This document shows positions 1 to 9,132 of a stretch of 25,047 bases of DNA, one piece after another (within the stretch, counting starts at the first letter, position 1; each line of letters starts with the position of its first letter). The DNA is taken from NCBI GenBank assembly GCA_964414345.1, contig CAYPWF010000054.1, forward strand, positions 1-25,047, in the 5' to 3' direction. This DNA is from Desulfocorpusculum sp964414345 (GTDB lineage: Bacteria > Desulfobacterota > Desulfocorpusculales > Desulfocorpusculum). Below the pieces are notes generated by a model. It was not told the DNA's origin, made no database searches, and worked only from the letters and a program-made list of their open reading frames with translations. The translations under genes and the position numbers were made by a program.

Positions 1-35
1 TCAAGGCCCCCAAGCTGCGCTACGCCCTCATCTAA
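1..35 (+). CDS. C-terminal tail of a truncated upstream gene
   Basis: The first bases read in frame as KAPKLRYALI followed by TAA at 33-35. Only ten codons are visible, so the family cannot be named. The reading is inferred from an open frame up to a stop at the window edge, with codons (AAG, CTG, GCC, CTC, ATC) like those of the neighbouring genes. It could equally be chance, because any edge has some open frame. Confidence 0.3.
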   Translation, partial: KAPKLRYALI

Positions 36-366
36 TGTCCTGAAGACAATGACCTCCTTAATAAAAAAACTTCTCTCAGCCTTCCCACGACCGCTTCCTC
101 CTTCTTCTCTCTAGTGTCCGGTCTCATTAGCTTTCTCATAAGATAGATCCTTAAATCGTCAAGGGTTTATAGTTTAAATCCGAGACAAGAGCCCCGCCCC
201 GGACCCAGCAACCCCCATCGCATCTGCAGCTAACCTGCCCTCCGGGACCCCTCCCTCCGCTGGTCGGAGGAAGTTTTCCTATCACAAAAGCACCAACAAC
301 TTCAAGGGAACTAGATGGTGGCAAAACAATCGGGGCTGGATGCCAAGGGAAATAAGGATTATCACT
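36..366. other. Intergenic region with no clear gene
   Basis: This 331-bp stretch lies between the truncated left-edge reading frame and the 3' end of the minus-strand histidine kinase. I see no convincing gene in it. A small hairpin (arms CCTCCG at 254-259 and CGGAGG at 265-270, 5-nt loop) is followed by AAGTTTTCC on the plus strand. It is too weak and has too few Ts to be called a terminator. Confidence 0.5.
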
Positions 367-2901
<2,535 letters not shown>

Positions 2902-2906
2902 CGAGA

Positions 2907-3881
2907 TCACCTCCACTTTGCAACCTGTCCCAGATCTGGTTCGGCTGAAACGGCTTCTTCCCCGGGCTCCTGAACAGCCAAGGCTTCCACTCGGTTCCTG
3001 CCCTTGGCTTTTGCCATATAAAGAGCCCGGTCAGCCCTTTCTATCAAAGAATCAACCCCCTCGCGGCCTGTCCAGACCGTCACCCCCAAGCTGGCCGTGA
3101 CCCTTGCGAGGCCCTTGTGGGTGCTCACAGGGGACTGAGAGATGGCTTTTCTGAGCCTCTCAGCCACCCCTTTGGCACCGCTTAGGGGAGTGCCCGGAAG
3201 CACCACAAGAAACTCCTCTCCTCCCACCCGCCCGAAAACATCGTAAGCTCGAAGAGACCCGCGAACCCTTCTCACGCTCTCTTTCAAGACATCATCCCCG
3301 GCCAGATGCCCAAAGGTGTCGTTGACCTGTTTGAAATGGTCCAGGTCCACAATCCCCAGGCCTAGGGAGGTGTTTTCCCTGCCTGCTCTGGAGATTTCAG
3401 CCTCCAATCTCTCCAGCACGGCCCTGCGGTTCAGGATTCCGGTCAAAGGATCTGTCATGGATTGCCGCCTGAGTTCCTCTTGGACTGCCTGAAGTTGAGC
3501 CTCCAGCTCCACTATTCGCTGGCCCGCCCTTATCCTGACCTTAAGCTCTTGGGGATCAAAGGGCTTCACCAGGTAGTCATCAGCCCCTGCTTCCATGCCC
3601 TGAACCAGGTCCTCTTTGGCCCCCCTGGCCGTAAGAAGCAAGATGTAAGTGTAATGGGACCTTCCCTCTTTCTCCTGCCTGAGCCGCCTGCAAAGCTCAG
3701 GGCCGTCCATCTCAGGCATCATCCAGTCCAAGATGGCTAACCTTGGGGCCTCGGCTCCCTGCAGGGCCTCCCAAGCCTGGGCCCCATCGCAAGTCGCCAG
3801 CACCTTGTAGCCCCACTTGCTTAGCAAAGCGACCAAGATCTGCCTGGAAGTCGGGTCGTCTTCTGCTATAAGTATCTCCAT
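2907..3881 (-). CDS. Response regulator with GGDEF output (diguanylate cyclase)
   Basis: A 324-residue PleD/WspR-like protein that should make cyclic di-GMP from two GTP when phosphorylated. The N-terminal receiver (about 1-120) has the acidic pair in IAEDD, phospho-Asp about D52 (ILDWMMPEMDG) and Lys about K106 (YLVKPF). A short helical linker (about 121-140) leads to the GGDEF domain, which starts at DPLTG and carries an intact active-site GGEEF (about 220-224). A RAYD motif lies exactly five residues before it, matching the RxxD product-inhibition (I-) site. The start is ATG 3881, preceded by a G-rich ribosome site; a TTG 33 nt upstream is rejected because a likely promoter would place transcription at about that codon. 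It is the first gene of the operon with the hybrid kinase, which is its likely phosphodonor through the Hpt domain (inference). Confidence 0.95.
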   Translation of the reverse strand: MEILIAEDDPTSRQILVALLSKWGYKVLATCDGAQAWEALQGAEAPRLAILDWMMPEMDGPELCRRLRQEKEGRSHYTYILLLTARGAKEDLVQGMEAGADDYLVKPFDPQELKVRIRAGQRIVELEAQLQAVQEELRRQSMTDPLTGILNRRAVLERLEAEISRAGRENTSLGLGIVDLDHFKQVNDTFGHLAGDDVLKESVRRVRGSLRAYDVFGRVGGEEFLVVLPGTPLSGAKGVAERLRKAISQSPVSTHKGLARVTASLGVTVWTGREGVDSLIERADRALYMAKAKGRNRVEALAVQEPGEEAVSAEPDLGQVAKWR

Positions 3882-3921
3882 CCGGCCCCCCCCGGCTGGG
3901 CGTGGACTTATCAAAAAGATC

Positions 3922-3949
3922 TTTATTGTTTATCGGCAGCCAGGTTCAA
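3922..3949 (-). promoter_or_regulatory. Possible sigma70-type promoter for the cyclase-kinase operon
   Basis: On the minus strand, TTGAAC (3944-3949) and AATAAA (3922-3927) are separated by 16 nt. Each matches four of six consensus positions. The implied start site near 3915 leaves a leader of about 34 nt before ATG 3881. This is a pattern match only. Confidence 0.35.
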
Positions 3950-4278
3950 AACATTAGCTGGAGTGTGGATAATTCCATAGGGCTCTGGTGTGCGTTTTTC
4001 AAAGGAAGCTGGATGATTGGGGTCTCATAGGAATGGGGCTTGGGGTTGGGAATCAGTATTCACCGATCTTGGGAGGCGATCCCAGCTGGAGCGGATTTCT
4101 CCATAATTTCTAATGCCTTTGGAGCCCCTTTTCCGCTGATTTAAGCAGAGGGAAGTTGAAGCTTGCAGAGGCTTAATTTTCGATTTAAGATTTGCTACCC
4201 GGCTTGTCTGGTTTTGGTTTTTTTGTTGAGAGGTCAGGAGCGTCTTGAGGCTCCGGGAAGGGGAAAGGAGGGAGTGAG
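3950..4278. other. Divergent intergenic region between the signalling operon and livK
   Basis: About 330 bp that should hold the livK promoter, although no strong -35/-10 pair is evident. The best candidate is TTGAAG at 4156-4161 with only a poor -10. The region contains a clustered G-tract motif at 4019-4050 and a 5-bp inverted repeat (TGGGA/TCCCA) near 4070-4084. The last 20 bases carry the livK ribosome site GGAGG, about 8 nt before the ATG. Confidence 0.4.
4019..4050 (+). other. Potential G-quadruplex motif upstream of livK
   Basis: Four G-tracts (4019-4022, 4035-4038, 4042-4045, 4048-4050) are separated by loops of 12, 3 and 2 nt. The tight final three tracts are the notable part. The long first loop weakens the prediction, and any regulatory role is speculative. 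Confidence 0.3.
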
Positions 4279-5463
4279 ATGAAGCGCATGGTGTTTTGGA
4301 GTTTCTTGATCCTGTTTTTGGCTGGGTTCTCTGTGGGGGGCTGGGCTGCCGAGGCTGTGAAGATCGGCGTGGTGGGGCCCCGCACAGGACCTGCAGCCGC
4401 CACTGGCAAGGCCTTTGAGGAAGGGATCTCCCTTGCCTTGGATCACATCAACGCAGCGGGAGGAGTCTTGGGAAAACCCTTGGAGGTGATCTTCGAGGAC
4501 ACAGGCGGAGTCCCTGAAAAGGCGGCCTCCGGTTTCGAGAAGCTGGTCACCAGGGACCAGGTCCCTATCGTGGTGGGGGAAAGTCACTCTTCCTCTGCTC
4601 TGGCGGAAATAGAGGTGGCCAACAGGTACCAGGTCCCCTTTATCATTTGCGAGGCCTGGCACGACGACATCACCAAGAAGAATTACAAGTGGGTTTTTAG
4701 GGCTGGCCCGGCCAACAGCGGAGTGGTGGACTTCTATGTGGCCCCCTTTGTAAAGGACATGGGATTTAAAAAGGTGGCTATTGTAAGGGAGAACTCCGAC
4801 TGGGGCGTGGGTATAGCCGAGCGCACCGAGTTGAATCTCAAGAAAATGAACGTGCCTTTTTTCACATTGAAAGTGGAAAGGGAGGCCAAGGATTTCTACA
4901 CTGAATTGACAAAACTAAAAGGGGAGAGTCCGGACATAGTCCTGGCCTATATTTACGGGACAGGGCTGCATTTCTTCTTGGCTCAGGCCCATGAGGTGGG
5001 GCTTGCGCCCAAGGCTCTGGTCCTGGACGGGGCGGGTCCCCCCAGTCTCTGGGACAGCTTCTGGAAGAATGTGGGGGAGGCAGGGGAGCTTGAACTCTTC
5101 ATGTCCAGCATGCACGAGGCAGTGCATCTCACCCCCACCAGCCGCAAGTTCTGGGAGGACTACAAGAAGAAGTTCGGCAAGGACCCCACCGATTATAAGA
5201 CCCGTTCCATCTACAATGTGATTTTGATAGCAGCCGACGCCATCAACAGGGCAAAATCCACCAAGAACCAGGCCCTGGTGGAAGCCCTTGAAAAGACCGA
5301 GTTGGAGGTCACAACCGGTGTGGTGAAGTTCGGGCTGAATCAGGGCTCATACGAGTACCACCAGTGGATGCCCCCCATGTTGGTGGTACAGTGGCAAAAC
5401 AAAAAGCAGGTGGTTGTCTACCCTAAGGAGGCCGCCACAGGGGCCCTGGTCAGAGGTAAGTAG
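4279..5463 (+). CDS. livK: Periplasmic branched-chain amino acid/amide-binding protein
   Basis: A 394-residue substrate-binding protein of the type I periplasmic (Peripla_BP_6, LivJ/LivK) family. It captures the ligand in the periplasm and delivers it to the LivHM permease. A classical signal peptide (KRM, then a hydrophobic core at 5-20) ends with a signal peptidase I site at about 24-26 (AEA). The mature protein begins with the characteristic VKIGVVGPRTGPAAATG. The segment GVLGKPLEVIFEDTGGVPEKA and the later VVGESHSSSALA fit the ligand-binding lobe of this family. Start ATG 4279 has GGAGG about 8 nt upstream. It is the first gene of the liv cluster and is separated from livH by a strong hairpin. 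The exact ligand cannot be read from sequence: leucine-type amino acids, amides, urea or aromatic acids are all handled by this family. Confidence 0.93.
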   Translation: MKRMVFWSFLILFLAGFSVGGWAAEAVKIGVVGPRTGPAAATGKAFEEGISLALDHINAAGGVLGKPLEVIFEDTGGVPEKAASGFEKLVTRDQVPIVVGESHSSSALAEIEVANRYQVPFIICEAWHDDITKKNYKWVFRAGPANSGVVDFYVAPFVKDMGFKKVAIVRENSDWGVGIAERTELNLKKMNVPFFTLKVEREAKDFYTELTKLKGESPDIVLAYIYGTGLHFFLAQAHEVGLAPKALVLDGAGPPSLWDSFWKNVGEAGELELFMSSMHEAVHLTPTSRKFWEDYKKKFGKDPTDYKTRSIYNVILIAADAINRAKSTKNQALVEALEKTELEVTTGVVKFGLNQGSYEYHQWMPPMLVVQWQNKKQVVVYPKEAATGALVRGK

Positions 5464-5482
5464 GCTGTTGGGTGTCTTCAAA

Positions 5483-5524
5483 TACCAGAAGGCGCCGGGG
5501 CAGGTTATCCGGCGCCTTCTGGTA
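5483..5524 (+). terminator. Strong intercistronic hairpin between livK and livH
   Basis: A perfect 16-bp inverted repeat, TACCAGAAGGCGCCGG (5483-5498) and CCGGCGCCTTCTGGTA (5509-5524), encloses a 10-nt loop. A T-run appears only about 10 nt later (5535-5541), so it is not a textbook intrinsic terminator. It probably acts as a partial terminator or 3'-end stabiliser that keeps livK transcript above the permease genes. Confidence 0.8.
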
Positions 5525-5577
5525 CATAAGGCCAGCTTTTTTGATCTTGAACACATAAGGGTGAGAAGGGCAAAGCC

Positions 5578-6438
5578 GTGACAGAGTTTCTCATGTACAT
5601 GACCAACGGCCTGGTGATAGGGGTTATAAACGCCATCTCCGCCATCGGGGTCTCTCTTGTGGTGGGTATAATGAGGGTGGTGAACTTTGCCCATGGGGAA
5701 CTTTACATCTTTGCCGGCTATTTCAGCTACCAGCTCAGCGTCATTTTGGGCCTGCCCCCCGTACTTTCCATGGCCTTGGCTGTGGTGATTGTGTTTTTGG
5801 CTGGTCTGGCTATAGAGAGAGCCCTCATACGCCCCACATACGGGGACGAAATGTATTCCCTCATAATCACGTTCATTCTCTCCATAATCCTGCAAAACGC
5901 AGCTCTTTTGCTTTTCGGGCCTTATCCTACAAAGCCCCCTTCCTTGGTATCGGGAGCCTCTAACCTTCTGGGCCTTTTCCACTATGGGAACCAGCGGCTT
6001 GTCTCCTTTTTCCTGGCCCTGGCCGTACTTGGCTTGGTGATGTATATCATTCGCACCACTTGGTTCGGCAAGAGTATCAGGGCAGTCTCTCAGGACCGCG
6101 GGATGGCCGCCATGGTGGGGGTGGACCATCTCAAGGTGAACATGCTCTCCTTCGGGCTTGGATCAGCTTTGGCAGCCGCAGCCGGAGTAATAATAGCACC
6201 CATATTCCCGGTGACGCCCTCAGGAAGCTCGGGCGTGAGCCTAACGGCTTTTGTGGTGGTGGTCTTGGGAGGCATGGGTTCTTTGAAGGGCTGTGTGGTG
6301 GGAGGACTTGTCCTTGGAATCTTGGAAAACCTGGGAGCTGCCTACATCTCAACAGACTATAGGCAGGTCTTCGGATTCTTGATCCTCATAGGGGTCTTGG
6401 TTCTTAGGCCCTGGGGGCTTTTCGGACAGCGCACATGA
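5578..6438 (+). CDS. livH: Branched-chain amino acid ABC permease LivH
   Basis: A 286-residue inner-membrane permease of the BPD_transp_2 family, one half of the translocation pore with LivM. It is almost entirely hydrophobic, with about eight membrane segments. The LivH hallmark RVVNFAHGELYIFAGY sits at about 38-53, and the cytoplasmic coupling region GGMGSLKGCVVGG lies near the C-terminus. The start is GTG 5578 with GAAGGG about 7 nt upstream. The last codons overlap livM by 4 bp (ATGA), which implies translational coupling. The length is normal for the family. Confidence 0.93.
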   Translation: MTEFLMYMTNGLVIGVINAISAIGVSLVVGIMRVVNFAHGELYIFAGYFSYQLSVILGLPPVLSMALAVVIVFLAGLAIERALIRPTYGDEMYSLIITFILSIILQNAALLLFGPYPTKPPSLVSGASNLLGLFHYGNQRLVSFFLALAVLGLVMYIIRTTWFGKSIRAVSQDRGMAAMVGVDHLKVNMLSFGLGSALAAAAGVIIAPIFPVTPSGSSGVSLTAFVVVVLGGMGSLKGCVVGGLVLGILENLGAAYISTDYRQVFGFLILIGVLVLRPWGLFGQRT

Positions 6439-7340
6439 GAAGCTTGGGGTTTGCACTCATACTTGTCTTGGCTCTACTGCCTCCCTTTCTCCTGAACCAG
6501 TACTGGCTTCATGTGGCCATCATAGGTTTGTTTTATGTGATGCTGGCCTCTTCCTGGAACCTGATAGCAGGTTATACCGGGCAGGTATCCTTCGCCCATG
6601 CTGCTTTTGCCGGAGTTGGGGCCTATGCCTCGGGAATGCTGGCCCTTTATGCAGGAGTTCATCCTGCTGTCGGAATCATTCTGGGTAGCCTGACAGCGGG
6701 GCTTCTGGGGGCTGCTCTGGGAGGGCTTTGCATCCGCATGGGGGGAATCTACCTGTCCCTTACCACCCTGGGCTTTTCGGAGATTCTTCGAATAGTCATC
6801 ACCAATGAGGAACAATGGACCAGAGGCACCATGGGGCTGCAGGTGCCTGGCTTCTTCACCCACTACTCCAAGACCAGTTATTACTTCCTTTTTCTGGCGG
6901 TCACCATTGTTGTCTTGTTCCTGATAAGAAGCATTTTGTCCTCGGATATGGGCTTGGCCTTCAGAGCTGTGCTGAACGATGAGCTGGCTGCTGCCACCTC
7001 CGGCGTCAACACCGTGAGGGTAAGGCTCTTGGCCTTCACTTTCTCAAGCGGTATGGCCGGGCTGGCAGGCGGACTCTACGGCCATTACTTGATGCTTATA
7101 ACCCCGGATATCCCTTCCCTGGGGCAGATGTTCTTGGTTTTGGCAATGGCCGTGATAGGGGGCATGGGAAGCTTCGTTGGGCCCATCCTGGGGGCCTTTC
7201 TGCTGGAGGTGCTCTCCGAGTACATAAGGATATACGGGGAGTATCACCTGCTTCTGTTCGGCCTTGTAGCCTTGGCCATAGCACGTTTTGCACCTGAGGG
7301 CATAGCAGGGCTTGCATTGAGATTTTGGGGGAAAAAGTGA
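6435..7340 (+). CDS. livM: Branched-chain amino acid ABC permease LivM
   Basis: A 301-residue inner-membrane permease that partners LivH. It has eight or so hydrophobic segments and the family signature SSWNLIAGYTGQVSFAHAAF at about 39-58. The coupling-loop motif GGMGSFVGPILGAFLLE lies near 235-251. It is shorter than E. coli LivM, lacking the long N-terminal extension, as is usual outside enterics. ATG 6435 overlaps the livH stop by 4 bp, and its TGA overlaps the GTG start of livG by 3 bp. Confidence 0.93.
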   Translation: MRSLGFALILVLALLPPFLLNQYWLHVAIIGLFYVMLASSWNLIAGYTGQVSFAHAAFAGVGAYASGMLALYAGVHPAVGIILGSLTAGLLGAALGGLCIRMGGIYLSLTTLGFSEILRIVITNEEQWTRGTMGLQVPGFFTHYSKTSYYFLFLAVTIVVLFLIRSILSSDMGLAFRAVLNDELAAATSGVNTVRVRLLAFTFSSGMAGLAGGLYGHYLMLITPDIPSLGQMFLVLAMAVIGGMGSFVGPILGAFLLEVLSEYIRIYGEYHLLLFGLVALAIARFAPEGIAGLALRFWGKK

Positions 7341-8071
7341 GCTTCTTGCTGGAGGGAGATCAGCTAAGCAAATCCTTTGGAGGGCTAAGCGCCTTAAAAG
7401 GGGTGAGCTTTCAACTCGGGGCCAAGGAGGTGGTGGGGCTCATAGGGCCCAACGGCTCAGGCAAGACAACCCTTTTCAACCTCATAAGTGGGGTTTTCCC
7501 CCCTGAAGCGGGAGATTTGTTTTTGGAGGGGGAGAAGATAACAGGGCTCAAGCCGTATGAGATATGCTGCAAAGGCATTGGAAGGACCTTCCAGATAGTC
7601 AGGCCCTTTCTCAAGATGAGTTGCCTGGAGAACGTGCTGGTGGGCATGGTTGGCACAAAGCGAGCAGACCAGAGCAAGCATGACAGGCAGCAAAAGGCCG
7701 TGGCGGAGTTGGAGTTCGTGGGGCTTTCCTCATGGGCCCAGAGGCCGGCCGGGGAGCTGACCTTGATCCAGAAAAAAAAGCTGGAGATGGCAAGAGCCTT
7801 GGCCACAAAGCCGAAATTGATTCTCTTGGACGAGGTTCTGGCCGGGTTGAACCCGTCTGAGGTGCTCCAAGCCTTGGAATTGATAGAAGAGATAAGAAGT
7901 CTGAGGGGCATAACGGTCTTCTGGGTGGAGCACGTTATGGGAGCCATAATGAAGGCATGCGACAGGGTCATAGTGCTGGACCAAGGGCAAAAGATTTCCG
8001 AGGGCACACCCCAGGATGTGATTTCAGATCCGCTGGTCTTGAGGGCCTATTTGGGGGAATCCGATGCTTGA
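7337..8071 (+). CDS. livG: Branched-chain amino acid ABC ATPase LivG
   Basis: A 244-residue ATP-binding subunit that powers LivHM. Walker A is GPNGSGKT (about 37-44), and the RTFQ Q-loop follows near 83-86. Walker B is LILLDE with catalytic Glu at about 166, and the H-loop is in WVEHV. The ABC signature reads LTLIQKK rather than LSGGQ, and VLAGLNP follows where many LivGs have PAAGLNP; this pattern defines a recognisable LivG sub-branch rather than a defect. I chose GTG 7337, whose GTGA overlaps the livM stop and has GGGGG about 6 nt upstream, over the in-frame TTG at 7325, which has no ribosome site. Confidence 0.92.
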   Translation: MSFLLEGDQLSKSFGGLSALKGVSFQLGAKEVVGLIGPNGSGKTTLFNLISGVFPPEAGDLFLEGEKITGLKPYEICCKGIGRTFQIVRPFLKMSCLENVLVGMVGTKRADQSKHDRQQKAVAELEFVGLSSWAQRPAGELTLIQKKKLEMARALATKPKLILLDEVLAGLNPSEVLQALELIEEIRSLRGITVFWVEHVMGAIMKACDRVIVLDQGQKISEGTPQDVISDPLVLRAYLGESDA

Positions 8072-8768
8072 AGTAAGAGCCATCAGGGTTTTCCGGGGAG
8101 AGGCCCAGGTGCTGTGGGATGTGAGCATGGAGGTCAGAAGCAAGGAGGTGGTCACTGTTTTGGGGGCCAATGGGGCAGGGAAAACAACCCTTTTTGAGAC
8201 CATATTGGGGCTGCACCATCCTCGAGGCGGGAAGATCGAATTCCAGGGAAAGGACATAACCCTGGAGCCCCCTTTTCGGATCACCAGGATGGGGGTCTCC
8301 TGTGTGCCCGAAGGAAGAAGGATTTTCAGGGAGATGACAGTTTATGAGAATTTGGAGATGGGGGCCTACCCTCCTGCTGCCAGATCCCGTCTTAAAGAGA
8401 GCCTTGAGCGTGTGTTTGAGCTTTTCCCTGTGCTCAAGGAAAGACAGAAGCAGATAGCCGGCACCATGAGCGGAGGCCAGCAGCAAATGCTGGCCATAGG
8501 CAGGGCTCTCATGTCCAACCCCTCCATGCTGCTGCTGGACGAGCTCTCCTTGGGACTCGCCCCTGTTGTGACAGGCGAGATCTACGGCGTCCTGCGAAGA
8601 CTGAATCAGCAAGGTGTCACAATGCTTCTCATAGAGCAAAACGCCACCCGCACCCTTCGCAACAGCCACAGGGCCTATGTTCTGGAGACAGGCAGGGTGG
8701 TGCTGGAAGGAACCTCCGAAGAGCTTCTCAAGGATGAACACATAAAAAAAGCCTACCTGGGTGGCTGA
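8064..8768 (+). CDS. livF: Branched-chain amino acid ABC ATPase LivF
   Basis: A 234-residue second ATPase of the importer. Walker A is GANGAGKT (about 34-41), the Q-loop region contains VPEGRRIF, the signature is a canonical MSGGQQQ (135-141), and Walker B is MLLLDE (E160) followed by LSLGLAP and the H-loop IEQN. ATG 8064 overlaps the livG stop by 8 bp. It is the last gene of the cluster; the hairpin-bearing repeat begins 22 bp after its stop. Confidence 0.93.
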   Translation: MLEVRAIRVFRGEAQVLWDVSMEVRSKEVVTVLGANGAGKTTLFETILGLHHPRGGKIEFQGKDITLEPPFRITRMGVSCVPEGRRIFREMTVYENLEMGAYPPAARSRLKESLERVFELFPVLKERQKQIAGTMSGGQQQMLAIGRALMSNPSMLLLDELSLGLAPVVTGEIYGVLRRLNQQGVTMLLIEQNATRTLRNSHRAYVLETGRVVLEGTSEELLKDEHIKKAYLGG

Positions 8769-8790
8769 AGGCAGACTCAGATCTATCTAG

Positions 8791-8823
8791 CCCGCATTAT
8801 TAATGATGAGTGGATATTGCGGG
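8791..8823 (+). terminator. Possible terminator hairpin after livF (edge of repeat copy 1)
   Basis: CCCGCATTAT (8791-8800) pairs with ATATTGCGGG (8814-8823) in nine of ten positions across a 13-nt loop. CTATCTTTATG follows, so there is no real T-run. It could end livF transcription or simply be the imperfect inverted end of a mobile-element relic. The same position in the second copy is not well paired. Confidence 0.4.
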
Positions 8824-8987
8824 CTATCTTTATGACACCTTTGGAAAGACCGGTCCACACTCAAAAGCACCCTGCCTTTCGGTTTCAGCTTTGGTCGTGC
8901 TCTCAGTCGGAATATGCCAAAGAGTGACCGTGGGCTTGGGGGCTGGAGCCCCCGAACTCACAGGCTTTGGAGAATAGTCCGGGCTTA
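8791..8987 (+). repeat. Dispersed non-coding repeat, copy 1
   Basis: This stretch aligns end to end with 13225-13421. Shared blocks include GATGAGTGGA (8805-8814), GCGGGCTATCTT (8819-8830), ATATGCCAAAG and an exact 16-mer AACTCACAGGCTTTGG (8955-8970). A compact GGGGGC/GCCCCC stem with a TGGA loop (8938-8953) precedes the 16-mer. The left edge resembles the imperfect inverted ends of insertion sequences. No transposase is present. Confidence 0.8.
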
Positions 8988-9132
8988 ACTATCTTGTCTG
9001 TCCGGTTCTTTTGGTCACCTCAGATCTCCAGAGCTTCCCTTCTCACTTAGTCCTTCTGATTATTCCAGATTGCCTATTGCAGCCACCTCGACTACCATGA
9101 TTTTCAATCCATAACAGAAAAGAGGTGTCCAG

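Larger units (their letters stand above)
8769..9132. other. Intergenic region livF to DNA polymerase, mostly a dispersed repeat
   Basis: This 364-bp gap is dominated by repeat copy 1 (8791-8987). The remaining 145 bp carries a weak promoter candidate before the polymerase: TTGCCT (9070-9075), a 17-nt spacer and TACCAT (9093-9098), four of six matches each. AGAGGTG lies 5 nt before the GTG start. I see no small gene in the gap. Confidence 0.4.

Noticed and set aside
3882..3914. Upstream TTG start for the diguanylate cyclase
   Set aside because: The added residues are Pro/Gly-rich and precede the start of the receiver fold; the likely promoter places transcription at about this codon.
4031..4115. 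Small plus-strand ORF in the liv upstream region
   Set aside because: About 26 codons with no ribosome site and no recognisable sequence; consistent with chance.
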